64,000 nt of DNA. Origin: an uncultured Alphaproteobacteria bacterium (GTDB lineage Bacteria; Pseudomonadota; Alphaproteobacteria; HIMB59). Position 1 is the first letter of the stretch; each line of letters begins with the position of its first letter. The DNA lies in NCBI GenBank assembly GCA_902613185.1, contig CACMGP010000002.1:223378-287377 (forward strand), given 5' to 3'. The position numbers and the translations under genes are program-made. Positions 17,983 through 27,425 of this stretch are shown piece after piece. Below the pieces are notes generated by a model, which saw only the letters and a program-made list of their open reading frames with translations, was not told where the DNA came from and did not search any database.

Positions 17983-17983
17983 G

Positions 17984-18859
17984 GTGACATCCTTTAAAAC
18001 AAATACCTATAGCATTAAATCGGAAGGTAAAAGTTTTTATTGGGCAAGTTTTTTTTTACCTAAAAAAAATAGAATTGCAGCTTCAAGGCTCTATAGCATA
18101 TGTCGATATCTAGATGATGTGGCAGATAATACGAAGTTAGATACCTCTTCTCAAATAAGAAATATATTTAATCAAATAAAAGAAAATGAAAGCTCTGAGA
18201 TAAATATCTTTTTTAAAAAAAATAATATTAACCTTGGTATTTTAAAGGATCTAATAGATGGTTTGATCAGCGATCAGCAGAACGTCAGAGTTACAGATGA
18301 AAAAGAATTAATAGATTACTCATACAAGGTTGCTGGAACAGTGGGTTTGATGATGTTACCAATAATTAATACCAAAGATGCTGAAGCAAGAAAGCATGCT
18401 ATTGATTTAGGAATTGCTATGCAACTAACAAATATTGCAAGAGATGTTTACGAGGACGCAAAAATGAATAGGTTATATCTACCAAAAGAATGGTTAGGAC
18501 AAGTCTCAGTAAGTGACCTGATAGATAATAAATTAGATGATCAAAAAAAAAGATTAATTGAATTGTCTATTAAAAATTTAATAGAACTCTCTGATAAATT
18601 CTATGCGAACGGATTTTCTGGTATGAAATTTATTCCTCTTAGAACCAGACTAGCAATATTTTTTGCAGCAAAAATTTACAAAGGGATTGGGGAAAAGATT
18701 AAAAGTGGTGGTTATGTTTACAAGCTTGAAAGAATTTATTTAAACAAATTAGAAAAATTATGGATTACAATAATTTCTATACCTGAATTTTTATTTTTAA
18801 AAAATATTTTTAAATCCTACAAGTCAATTAGGGGCTCTTTTAAAAATGAAAATATATGA
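17984..18859 (+). CDS. crtB: Phytoene synthase
   Basis: Squalene/phytoene synthase family: joins two GGPP molecules into phytoene. A 291-residue protein from GTG 17984, directly after the crtI stop. First Asp-rich motif YLDDVAD (Asp44, 45, 48) and second NIARDVYED (Asp154, 158) bind Mg-diphosphate; YCYYVAGTVG-like segment reads YSYKVAGTVGLM. Overlaps crtY by 14 bases. All residues needed for activity are present. Confidence 0.95.
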   Translation: MTSFKTNTYSIKSEGKSFYWASFFLPKKNRIAASRLYSICRYLDDVADNTKLDTSSQIRNIFNQIKENESSEINIFFKKNNINLGILKDLIDGLISDQQNVRVTDEKELIDYSYKVAGTVGLMMLPIINTKDAEARKHAIDLGIAMQLTNIARDVYEDAKMNRLYLPKEWLGQVSVSDLIDNKLDDQKKRLIELSIKNLIELSDKFYANGFSGMKFIPLRTRLAIFFAAKIYKGIGEKIKSGGYVYKLERIYLNKLEKLWITIISIPEFLFLKNIFKSYKSIRGSFKNENI

Positions 18860-19931
18860 TGTAGCATTTTTAGGCATGGGTGCCAGTGCCCTTGCTACTG
18901 CAAAATTAAAGTATAAAGGAACAAGTATTAGTTTAATTGGCATTGATAAAAATTATAATAGCAAAAGAAATAATTTTTTTGCATTTTGGCTGACAGATTG
19001 GATGAAAGATTTTGATAGTCTTGTACAAAAAAAATGGTTTTGCTGGAACTTTTACTTAACAAATAATCATATAAAACATGAAACTAAGGATTTACCTTAT
19101 TGCACTATAAGATACCAAGATTGGAAAAATTATTGCTTAAAAGGTTTAGAAAACTTATCAATTAAAGAGTTCAATGTTCAAAGTATTACGAATTTAAAAA
19201 AATACTATGGAATCAAGCTAGAGAATGGTGAGGAAATTTTTGCTAAGAAAATTTATGATTCTCGTACACCGAAATTAGAAAATGAAAAAGTAAAACAGCA
19301 TTTTTTTGGATACCTAATAGAAACTAAACAAATGATAAATAGTAATAGTGTGACCTTAATGGATTTTCGCGTTGAACAAAAAATGGGATTACATTTTATG
19401 TATTGTTTACCAATAGATGAAAATAAAATGTTAGTTGAGTCAACAGTTTTTTCTTCAGAAATCCAAGATGATGCTTGGTATCAAAAACAGATATTAGAAT
19501 ACATTGAGACAAAATTAAATTTATCTGAATATAAAATAGTTGATGAAGAAAAAGGGGCGTTACCAATGTATGATATTGAAAACAAATCAAGTGAAAATTA
19601 TATTAATATCGGTTCAAGAGGTGGTGCCACCAAAATATCAACAGGGTATGCTTTTTCCTTTTTTCTAAAAAACATAATGTTAAATTTTGAAAATATTAAT
19701 AAAGCTTATCACTCATATTTTGATAAATGGATGGATAAGGTATTTGTGAATTATCTGAAAAATAATATTGGAACAGAGAAGGTTTTTATTAATATGGCTT
19801 ACTCTTTAAATGGCAATGAATTTGCATCATTTATGATGGGTGTAGCTGATTTTCCGACAAAATTAAAGGTCATTATGTCAATGCCAAAAATTAAATTTAT
19901 AAAAAGTGCCTTAAGCACCATTCGTATTTAA
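18846..19931 (+). CDS. crtY: Lycopene beta-cyclase, CrtY type
   Basis: Flavoprotein cyclising lycopene to beta-carotene. A 361-residue protein starting MKIYDVAFLGMGASALATA, the degenerate FAD-binding strand of CrtY (GxGxA rather than GxGxxG). The middle has VTLMDFRVEQ, in the position of the conserved MDFRxxQ of CrtY, and the C-terminal part GSRGGATKISTGYAFSFFLK matches the family's GxxGGxxxPSTGY. Place between crtB and blh and the pathway gap it fills support the call. The gene is more diverged and more AT-rich than crtI. Confidence 0.9.
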   Translation: MKIYDVAFLGMGASALATAKLKYKGTSISLIGIDKNYNSKRNNFFAFWLTDWMKDFDSLVQKKWFCWNFYLTNNHIKHETKDLPYCTIRYQDWKNYCLKGLENLSIKEFNVQSITNLKKYYGIKLENGEEIFAKKIYDSRTPKLENEKVKQHFFGYLIETKQMINSNSVTLMDFRVEQKMGLHFMYCLPIDENKMLVESTVFSSEIQDDAWYQKQILEYIETKLNLSEYKIVDEEKGALPMYDIENKSSENYINIGSRGGATKISTGYAFSFFLKNIMLNFENINKAYHSYFDKWMDKVFVNYLKNNIGTEKVFINMAYSLNGNEFASFMMGVADFPTKLKVIMSMPKIKFIKSALSTIRI

Positions 19932-20747
19932 ATGTATGAATTAAGCTTTATATCTTTACTTGCTCTTTGCATGGTTTCATTCATAGGTGTGCCGCATGGT
20001 TCATTTGACGGAGCTGTAGCTGCACTGTTAGGGTATAAGACAAGAAAAGATTTTTTTATATTTGTATTCTTATATTTAATTATTTCTACCGCAGTGATTA
20101 TATTTTGGATTTACTTTTCCGTAATTGCTTTAATTTTATTCATTTTAATGAGTATCGTTCATTTTGGATTATGTGACTGGTCCTATCTAGGCTTGAAGAA
20201 ATATAAATGGTCTGTTTCTTTATCGCATGGTTTAAATATTGTATTTGGGATTATTTTTTTTCACACTAACGAAACATTTGAGATATTTACTTTTTTATCA
20301 AATCTATCTTTTAATCAATTTCAAGAGTATCTATATATTGTTTACATTTGTTACTTTTTTCTTTTGATTAGATATGCATATTTGGCAATTAAATTTACAA
20401 AATTAAGATGGGGAATTTTAGAGATGTCTATTATTTTATTGGTAATATTTTTAACAGAACCGCTCGTGGCATTTTCTATCTATTTTTGTTTCATTCATAC
20501 TTTTAAGCATGTTAAATCAATATTAAAAGATACATCAAAATATCTATCAAATAACAAATTTATAACTATAACTACCATCTCTTTTACTATCTTAACATGG
20601 GTCGGTGGCAGCTTAGCAATTATCTATCTTCATAAGAGTTTTTCTTTTGATGAGTCTTTTATAAAGACATTGTTTATTGGATTAGCGGCATTAACTCTTC
20701 CCCATATGACTTTAGTAGATATCTTTTATAGAAGAAAATTTAATTGA
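19932..20747 (+). CDS. blh: Beta-carotene 15,15'-dioxygenase, Brp/Blh family
   Basis: Membrane enzyme cleaving beta-carotene into two retinals, the chromophore of proteorhodopsin. A 271-residue polytopic protein with about seven hydrophobic segments. Conserved His motifs: GVPHGSFDG near residue 20, VHFGLCDW near 80, HTFKHV near 190, and LPHMTLVD near the end, which ligate iron. ATG 19932 follows the crtY stop immediately. The 3' end overlaps the convergent ispH by 8 bases, showing extreme packing. Confidence 0.95.
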   Translation: MYELSFISLLALCMVSFIGVPHGSFDGAVAALLGYKTRKDFFIFVFLYLIISTAVIIFWIYFSVIALILFILMSIVHFGLCDWSYLGLKKYKWSVSLSHGLNIVFGIIFFHTNETFEIFTFLSNLSFNQFQEYLYIVYICYFFLLIRYAYLAIKFTKLRWGILEMSIILLVIFLTEPLVAFSIYFCFIHTFKHVKSILKDTSKYLSNNKFITITTISFTILTWVGGSLAIIYLHKSFSFDESFIKTLFIGLAALTLPHMTLVDIFYRRKFN

Positions 20748-21678
20748 GAAAATTAGGTATTTTAAAGGTGATATTTTCGTCCTCTTTAAAATTTAAAACT
20801 TCGATTGCATAAACTTTTTTTATCTGATCAATGAATAAATTTAATTGCTCTTCAGGAGCAGATGCACTAGCTGTCAAACCTATTGTATTAAATTCTGATA
20901 AACTTGAATAATCAAAGTCATTTATATTTTCAACTAGTTCACTATGTTTACAACCAAATCTTTTAGCAGTTTCGACTAACCTTATTGAATTAGAACTATT
21001 GTGGGCACCAATCACATAAAAAGCATCAACATTTTTAGACATTTCTTGTACAGATAATTGTCTATTTGAAGTTGCATAGCAAATATCGGATTTTTTAGGA
21101 GCTAGAATTGAAGGAAATTTTTTTTCTAAAGCATCAACAATACTTTGTGTATCAAAAACCGATAAGGTTGTTTGTGTAATGTAGGCAAGTTTTTGATTTG
21201 ATGGGAAATATAATTTCTCAACATCTTCAATATTTTGAACTAAAGTTAAATTGCTAATATCCTTTAGTTGTCCGGCTGTCCCGTCAACTTCAGGGTGATG
21301 TTCATGGCCGATCATAATTATCTTATATTTGTTTTTTTCTAATTGAATTATTTCTTTATGAATCTTACTGACTAATGGGCAGATGGCATCATAAAATAAT
21401 AGATTATAATCTTTGGCTTTGTTAATTACTCTTTGTGCAACACCGTGCGCAGAAAAGATTACTGGTTGTTTTGTATTTTTAGGAATTTCTTCTAGCGAGT
21501 CTACGAATACAACGCCTTTTTCCCTCAAATTATTGACAACAAATTTATTATGAACAATCTCATGACGGACATAAACTGGAGCTCCATATTTCAAAAGGCT
21601 TTTTTCGACCATTTCAACGGCTCTCTCAACTCCAGCACAAAAACCTCTGTGTTTGGCAGTTATAATCTTTTTAACCAC
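20740..21678 (-). CDS. ispH: 4-hydroxy-3-methylbut-2-enyl diphosphate reductase
   Basis: Last step of the MEP pathway, producing IPP and DMAPP on a 4Fe-4S cluster. A 312-residue protein from GTG 21678. Cluster cysteines: Cys14 (HRGFCAGVERA), Cys100 (DAICPLVSKIH), Cys200 (SDICYATSNRQ); catalytic region HEHHPEVDGTAGQ with Glu130 is intact. Supplies C5 units to the neighbouring prenyl synthase and carotenoid genes, so its place next to blh is probably meaningful. Confidence 0.97.
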   Translation of the reverse strand: MVKKIITAKHRGFCAGVERAVEMVEKSLLKYGAPVYVRHEIVHNKFVVNNLREKGVVFVDSLEEIPKNTKQPVIFSAHGVAQRVINKAKDYNLLFYDAICPLVSKIHKEIIQLEKNKYKIIMIGHEHHPEVDGTAGQLKDISNLTLVQNIEDVEKLYFPSNQKLAYITQTTLSVFDTQSIVDALEKKFPSILAPKKSDICYATSNRQLSVQEMSKNVDAFYVIGAHNSSNSIRLVETAKRFGCKHSELVENINDFDYSSLSEFNTIGLTASASAPEEQLNLFIDQIKKVYAIEVLNFKEDENITFKIPNFLN

Positions 21679-21710
21679 GGTAAATTGTTATCATATTATT
21701 AAGAGAAAAA

Positions 21711-24700
21711 TTATTTTATAATTAATAAAAGTTGCTGAGCGTCAATATTTTCACCAGCTTTTACGCATAGTCTCTCAACTATTCCAGGTTGGTCTGCGTA
21801 AATAACCGTTTCCATTTTCATGGCTTCAATAGTGCATAATTTAGCACCCTTTGGCACTTTTATTCCCTCAGTAACGGCAACGTCTACAAGTAAACCAGGT
21901 ATTGGAGCCGCAACATGATCTTTGTTGCTGGGATCAGCAATTTCTTTAGCTAAATCGTCAACTGCAATGGAATTATCTTTAATGTCAACTGATCTGGCCT
22001 GGCCATTCAATTCAAAATATACTGTCCTGTAACCTTTTTCGTTTGGCTCACTTAAAGTGAAATATCTTATTATAAGTGTTTTACCAGGTTCTATAGAAAC
22101 ATATATCTCTTCCCCTGTATTCATCCCAAAGAAATAGTTTGATGTTGGGATAACACTAGTATTACCAAATTTCTTTTTGTGTTTTATATACTCATCAAAA
22201 ACCTCAGGAAAAAATATTTGTGAAATTGTATCTTTCTCTGAAATAGTCTCACTATACTTCTTTTGCAATTCCTTCGTTCTATTTTTAATTTTTAATGAGG
22301 GTAGCTTTGATCCAAATCTATAATTAATCGGTTTTTTTCCTTTTAAAATTTTCTTTTGGAGTGCTTTTGGGAAACCTTTATATGGTTGACCTAATCGGCC
22401 ACTAAAGAATTCGATGACTGATGCAGGAAATCCAACATCCTTTTTAGGATCTAAAACATCTTGAATTTTGATATTATTTGCCAACATATAAATTGCCATA
22501 TCACCAACAACCTTTGATATAGGTGTAACTTTAATTACATCACCAAATATTTTGTTCACTTCGGCATACATTGATGCAAGTTCTGGCCATCTCTCATCTG
22601 TAATACCCATTGACCTTGCTTGCTCTCTTAAATTAGTGTACTGGCCACCTGGCATCTGATGTAAATATACCTCTGACATACTAGTGCGAGTTTTGCTTTC
22701 GAAAGGCTGATATTGTTTTCTAACACCTTCCCAATAATTTGCAGCAGTTCTGACAACAGCAGAAGAAATTTTTGGATCTCTTTTATTGCCATCAAGAGAC
22801 TCTAAAACTGCACCAAAACTAGGTTGCGATGTGAAGCCAGACCAAGAGTCAATTGCTACATCAACAATATCTACCCCTGCTTCCGAGGCATTAAGCAATG
22901 TTGCAACACCATTTCCACTTGTATCGTGAGTATGGAAATGGATTGGAATTTTTATGCTTCTTTTTAATTCTTTGAATAAAATTTTTGCTGCCTTGGGTTT
23001 ACACAAACCTGCCATATCTTTAATTGCAAGAAAGTGAACTCCCATTTTCTCAAGCTTTTGCGCCATTTTTAAGTAATAATCGAGTGTATATTTTTTCTCT
23101 GCTGGAGACGATAAATCGCCAGAGTAACAAATAGAAGCTTCACAGATTTTTCCAGATTTTAATACTTCGTCAATAGAGACTCTCATATTTTCAATCCAGT
23201 TTAGTGCATCAAATATTCTAAAAATGTCAATCCCAGACTGAGCGGAAAGTTGTATAAACCTTCTTAAAACATTATCAGGATAGTTTGTATATCCAAGAGC
23301 ATTCGACCCTCTGAATAACATTTGTAATAAAGCTGAGGGCATTTGTTCACGTAACTTTTCTAGACGCTCCCATGGATCCTCTTTTAAAAATCTTAATGCA
23401 ACATCAAAAGTTGCCCCACCCCAACACTCAACTGAGAATAAATTTTTGAGTCTTTCTTCATATAAGTCAGTTATGCCTAACATATCTTGTGTTCTCATTC
23501 GAGTTGCAATCAAAGATTGATGAGCGTCTCTAAAAGTAGTGTCTGTAATCAATAATTGTTTTTCTTTTAACACAGTCTCAGCAACAGCAGATGGCCCATT
23601 AGTATCTAAAATTTGTTTATAAGTTTTATTGACAGTCTCTTGAGCTTTTTTTGATCTAGATATTCCATAGTCTGAGAGTTTTGCTGGTGTTGTCTCTCTT
23701 AATTTTGGTCTATTAGCGACTTCTGGGTTACCGTTGACAATAACTTCAGCTAAGAAGTTTAATGTTTTGGTTGCCCTATCTTTTCGACCAGAGAATTGAA
23801 ATAAACTTTTTTCACTATCTATAAATTTTGTATGGTATTTGAAAACATCAAAACCCTTGTGGTTAATTAACTTCAATAAAAAAGGTATATTTGTTTTTAC
23901 ACCTCTTACGCGGAATTCACTCAATGCTCTATTCATTCGTCTCTTTGCTTCAATAGGGGTTTGGCCTTTTGCAGTTACTTTAACTAAAAGAGAGTCATAA
24001 TAAGGAGTAATAACCGTACCAGTAGATGCAGTTCCAGCGTCTAATCTTATTCCCAAGCCACTTGCAGATCTATAAACATTAATTTTACCGTAATCTGGAG
24101 CAAAATCATTAGCGGCATCTTCTGTTGTAACCCTTGATTGGATAGCATGTCCTTTCATATGAATGTCTTTTTGAGTTGGCACACCACATTTATCATCTCC
24201 AATTTTAGCACCAGCTGCTAAGAGGAACTGTGCTTTTACTATATCAATACCAGTAATCTCTTCTGTTACAGTGTGTTCAACTTGAACTCTTGGATTAACT
24301 TCAATGAAGAAGAAATCTCTAGATTTAGCATCCATTAAGAACTCTACAGTTCCCGCACATGAATAATTAACTTGTTTTCCTATTCTAACACCTGCGTTAC
24401 AAATCTCATTTCTCTCTTTGTCAGATAGGTAGGCAGCAGGAGCTCTTTCTACTACCTTTTGATGTCGTCTTTGAAGAGAACAATCTCTTTCAAAAAGGTG
24501 AACTATATTTCCATGGGTATCGCCAATTATCTGAACTTCAACATGAAAAGCTTTTTCGATTAACTTTTCAAAAAATACGTCATCTTTTCCAAAAGCACTT
24601 TTAGCTTCTCTCCTAGCGGTGTTGATTTGATTTTCTAATTCTGTTTCTTTTCTGATCACTCGCATTCCACGACCGCCACCACCCCAGGATGCTTTGAGCA

Positions 24701-25175
24701 TAATTGGATAACCAATTTTTTTTGCAAGATCTTTACATTTTTTTAAATCTTTTGGTAAGGGTCCTGTGGAAGGTATGGTTGGTACTTTAGCTTTGCCTGC
24801 GGTTTTTTTAGCTTCTACTTTATTTCCAAGTGATCGCATAATCTTTGGAGAGGGTCCAACAAAAATAATATTATGTTTTGCACATTCATCAGCAAATTCT
24901 GGGTTTTCAGATAAGAAGCCATATCCTGGATGGATGGCATCACAACCTGAATTAACAGCAATTTGTACGATACCTTTGTAATCTAGGTAAGCCTGAATAG
25001 GACCTAATCCTGATCCAACAAGATAGCTTTCGTCTGTTTTGAAGCGGTGCAATGCAAAACGATCCTCGTACGAGTAAATGGATACAGTCCTAAAGCCCAA
25101 TTCAGTTGCTGCACGAGATATTCTAATTGCAATTTCACTTCTGTTAGCAATTAATATTTTCTTAATTTGTTTCAT
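21711..25175 (-). CDS. pyc: Pyruvate carboxylase
   Basis: Biotin enzyme making oxaloacetate from pyruvate and bicarbonate (anaplerosis). A 1154-residue single chain. Order: biotin carboxylase domain (about 1-450; KASWGGGGRGMRVI ATP loop, FFIEVNPRVQVEHTVTE), carboxyltransferase TIM barrel (about 530-800; DTTFRDAHQSLIATRMR, WGGATFDVA, GLCKP), allosteric/PC tetramerisation region, and the biotin carrier domain with EAMKME, biotinyl Lys1120. Full length and intact. Together with light-driven ATP, anaplerotic CO2 fixation is a known correlate of proteorhodopsin in some marine bacteria; the link here is inferred. Confidence 0.97.
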   Translation of the reverse strand: MKQIKKILIANRSEIAIRISRAATELGFRTVSIYSYEDRFALHRFKTDESYLVGSGLGPIQAYLDYKGIVQIAVNSGCDAIHPGYGFLSENPEFADECAKHNIIFVGPSPKIMRSLGNKVEAKKTAGKAKVPTIPSTGPLPKDLKKCKDLAKKIGYPIMLKASWGGGGRGMRVIRKETELENQINTARREAKSAFGKDDVFFEKLIEKAFHVEVQIIGDTHGNIVHLFERDCSLQRRHQKVVERAPAAYLSDKERNEICNAGVRIGKQVNYSCAGTVEFLMDAKSRDFFFIEVNPRVQVEHTVTEEITGIDIVKAQFLLAAGAKIGDDKCGVPTQKDIHMKGHAIQSRVTTEDAANDFAPDYGKINVYRSASGLGIRLDAGTASTGTVITPYYDSLLVKVTAKGQTPIEAKRRMNRALSEFRVRGVKTNIPFLLKLINHKGFDVFKYHTKFIDSEKSLFQFSGRKDRATKTLNFLAEVIVNGNPEVANRPKLRETTPAKLSDYGISRSKKAQETVNKTYKQILDTNGPSAVAETVLKEKQLLITDTTFRDAHQSLIATRMRTQDMLGITDLYEERLKNLFSVECWGGATFDVALRFLKEDPWERLEKLREQMPSALLQMLFRGSNALGYTNYPDNVLRRFIQLSAQSGIDIFRIFDALNWIENMRVSIDEVLKSGKICEASICYSGDLSSPAEKKYTLDYYLKMAQKLEKMGVHFLAIKDMAGLCKPKAAKILFKELKRSIKIPIHFHTHDTSGNGVATLLNASEAGVDIVDVAIDSWSGFTSQPSFGAVLESLDGNKRDPKISSAVVRTAANYWEGVRKQYQPFESKTRTSMSEVYLHQMPGGQYTNLREQARSMGITDERWPELASMYAEVNKIFGDVIKVTPISKVVGDMAIYMLANNIKIQDVLDPKKDVGFPASVIEFFSGRLGQPYKGFPKALQKKILKGKKPINYRFGSKLPSLKIKNRTKELQKKYSETISEKDTISQIFFPEVFDEYIKHKKKFGNTSVIPTSNYFFGMNTGEEIYVSIEPGKTLIIRYFTLSEPNEKGYRTVYFELNGQARSVDIKDNSIAVDDLAKEIADPSNKDHVAAPIPGLLVDVAVTEGIKVPKGAKLCTIEAMKMETVIYADQPGIVERLCVKAGENIDAQQLLLIIK

Positions 25176-25238
25176 AATGCTAAATAAGTTTATTTTTATA
25201 CATTATTCTGTTTTTTTTCATAGACAATCTATAGAAAA

Positions 25239-25892
25239 TTAGGGTTTTTTTACTTTTATAGCCTTTCTTCTGTTTGGATAACAGTCTGTGCAAATTTTGC
25301 ATTCAACACCAAAGCAGCTTCTAGCTTTGCAATATTCTCTTCCATAAAAAATCATTTGTAAATGAAGTCTGTTCCAAGTTGCTTCAGGAAATAATTTTTT
25401 AATATCTAATTCAGTTTGAACTACATTTTTACCATTTGTCAGACCCCACCTTTGTGCTAGACGATGAATATGTGTATCTACAGGGAATGCGGGGTGACCA
25501 AAACCTTGGGACATTACTACACTCGCTGTTTTATGGCCAACTCCAGGTAAATTTTCAAGATCTTCAAAATTCTCTGGGACTCTACCATTGTATTTTTTAA
25601 TTAATATTTTTGATAGTTTAGAAATAGCTTTTGATTTTTTAGGTGCAAGTCCACATGGTTTAATGATTTTATAAATTTTATTAACAGGCACCTTTGCCAT
25701 ATCATGGGGATTATTTGCCGTTTTAAATAGTAAAGGTGTAATCTTATTCACACGTTCGTCTGTGCATTGAGCACTTAATAAAACTGCTATTAAAAGCTCA
25801 TATACATTTTTATGTTTAAGAGGGATAGGGATATTTGGATAAAATTTGTTTAAATTATCTAATACTACGTTTGCTCTTTCTTGTTTTTTCAT
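25239..25892 (-). CDS. nth: Endonuclease III
   Basis: DNA glycosylase/AP lyase for oxidised pyrimidines. A 217-residue protein with helix-hairpin-helix LPGVGHKTASVVM, catalytic Lys121, and Asp139 in VDTHIHRLAQRWG. C-terminal cysteines at 188, 193, 198, 201, and 204 form the iron-sulfur cluster loop, but the spacing differs from the C-x6-C-x2-C-x5-C of E. coli Nth; four of the five may ligate the cluster. Single gene between pyc and a divergent DUF2244 gene. Confidence 0.95.
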   Translation of the reverse strand: MKKQERANVVLDNLNKFYPNIPIPLKHKNVYELLIAVLLSAQCTDERVNKITPLLFKTANNPHDMAKVPVNKIYKIIKPCGLAPKKSKAISKLSKILIKKYNGRVPENFEDLENLPGVGHKTASVVMSQGFGHPAFPVDTHIHRLAQRWGLTNGKNVVQTELDIKKLFPEATWNRLHLQMIFYGREYCKARSCFGVECKICTDCYPNRRKAIKVKKP

Positions 25893-25955
25893 ATTATTAT
25901 TGGTGTGCTATTAAATCTATTATAAATATAAATATAATTTTATAAACTTATAGAA

Positions 25956-26390
25956 ATGACAAGAAAGCTTCATATTAAACCAAATAGGAGTCTGACAAAT
26001 CTTCAAATTCTATTTTTTTTATTCATTACAGGTTTCTTGATCATTTTTATTGGTGGAAGATTTTTATTAGTCGGTGCTTGGCCGATAATTATATTTGGTA
26101 TTGTTGAATTTTCTATTTTGGTCGTATGTACTTATTTTTTTGTAAAGAGTTTAAAAAAAACAGAAAAAATTTCATTAGAATCCAAATCTATGCAATTAGA
26201 GCGGCTTGATGGAGATGAAGTTATTGAACAAAACAGTTATAATTTAAATTGGTTGAAGATAAAGAATGAAAAAAATTCATTAAGTGTAAATTATGCTGGA
26301 AAGAAAAAATTCTTCGCCAGTTTTTTGAGTGAGGATAGAAGGAAAAAATTAAAAAGAATTATTGAGAAGTACAGCTCCTCGTCTAGCTAA
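25956..26390 (+). CDS. DUF2244 family membrane protein
   Basis: A 144-residue protein with two transmembrane helices near the N-terminus (ILFFLFITGFLIIFIGGRFL and WPIIIFGIVEFSILVVCTYF) and a cytosolic C-terminal domain. The GAWPI segment and overall layout match DUF2244, common in Alphaproteobacteria, often near nth or cytochrome oxidase genes, with no known function. ATG at 25956; the 3' end overlaps dapB by 8 bases. Confidence 0.8.
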   Translation: MTRKLHIKPNRSLTNLQILFFLFITGFLIIFIGGRFLLVGAWPIIIFGIVEFSILVVCTYFFVKSLKKTEKISLESKSMQLERLDGDEVIEQNSYNLNWLKIKNEKNSLSVNYAGKKKFFASFLSEDRRKKLKRIIEKYSSSSS

Positions 26391-27162
26391 TCATATCTTT
26401 GAAGGTGTAAAAGCCTTTTTCCTTTGATGATAACCATAATGCTGCTTGAATAGCGCCATCAGAAAAAATTTTTCTGTTGTGGGCCTTGTGTGTTAATTCT
26501 ATAGACTCATTGTCTCCGTGAAATATGACCGTATGTTCACCTGGAATATTTCCACCTCTAATAGATGAGAAACCAATTTCATTTTCTTTTCTTTGGCCTT
26601 CTTGATCCTGACGTTTAAAATTAAAATTTGATTTGGATAGCCCAAGCTCTTTTACAATTTCTTCTCCAAGCTTTAAAGCTGTTCCACTAGGTGCATCCTT
26701 TTTGTGTCGGTGGTGTGTTTCAATTATTTCTATATCGAAATCTTTTAAGTGTTTTGCGGCTTTTCTTGCTATTTCAAAAAATGTATTAACTCCATAACTC
26801 ATATTCGGTGCGTAAAATACTTTTGTTGAATTACTTGTTTGCTTTAAAAGGTTAAAATGGCTCTCATCTAGTCCGGTCGTTCCTATAACTAAACCAGTAT
26901 TATTAGAAACGGCAGTTTCCGTGAAATTAAATAAGGCCTTAGGTGTTGTAAAATCTATAACTATATCTGCTTTTTCAAATGATTCTTTCATAGTGGTAAA
27001 AACATTTTCTTGAATTTGATTTTTATTAATAAAGCTAGGGTCAATATCGTTAACATCAAATACTCCAACGAGCTCAACGTTATTATTCGATAGAGCGGAA
27101 TTTATGAGATTATTTCCCATTCTTCCTAATGCCCCTGCGATAGCTATTTTTGTTCTAGACAT
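26383..27162 (-). CDS. dapB: 4-hydroxy-tetrahydrodipicolinate reductase
   Basis: NAD(P)H-dependent step of lysine and diaminopimelate synthesis. A 259-residue protein: nucleotide-binding IAGALGRMG near residue 8, VIGTTG, APNMSYGVN, and the catalytic ETHHRHKKDAPSGTAL (His-His and Lys). Single gene with ATG at 27162. All family residues are visible. Confidence 0.97.
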   Translation of the reverse strand: MSRTKIAIAGALGRMGNNLINSALSNNNVELVGVFDVNDIDPSFINKNQIQENVFTTMKESFEKADIVIDFTTPKALFNFTETAVSNNTGLVIGTTGLDESHFNLLKQTSNSTKVFYAPNMSYGVNTFFEIARKAAKHLKDFDIEIIETHHRHKKDAPSGTALKLGEEIVKELGLSKSNFNFKRQDQEGQRKENEIGFSSIRGGNIPGEHTVIFHGDNESIELTHKAHNRKIFSDGAIQAALWLSSKEKGFYTFKDMIS

Positions 27163-27236
27163 GATTAAGACTTGTTATACATAAATTAGCAGATATGGAA
27201 TAGCAAAATTATTAAATTTTATGCTAAAATTAACTT

Positions 27237-27407
27237 ATGATTAGACTTGCACTTATTCTTCTTATTTTATTACTAGCTAGTTTATTAATATTTAATAAGA
27301 AATTTAGGGAGGCTTTTACAATATCAGTGATACCTCTTGTCTTAATAGTTGTAGGGCTTATCGGATATATGATTTACTATATGTTCAGCACCAACTATTT
27401 TTCTTAG
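27237..27407 (+). CDS. Small two-helix membrane protein
   Basis: A 56-residue open frame read directly from the sequence: MIRLALILLILLLASLLIFN, a short basic loop (KKFREAF), a second helix TISVIPLVLIVVGLIGYMIY, and a short tail. No family recognised. ATG at 27237 lies 74 bases from divergent dapB; the size and the two clean hydrophobic segments favour a real small gene. There is no clear ribosome binding site. Confidence 0.55.
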   Translation: MIRLALILLILLLASLLIFNKKFREAFTISVIPLVLIVVGLIGYMIYYMFSTNYFS

Positions 27408-27425
27408 AGGTTTTAGAATTATGAA

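Noticed and set aside
25200-25238. Hairpin CATAGA-CAA-TCTATAG near the nth 3' end as a terminator
   Set aside because: The stem is short and AT-rich, and on the nth strand it is followed by A rather than T residues.
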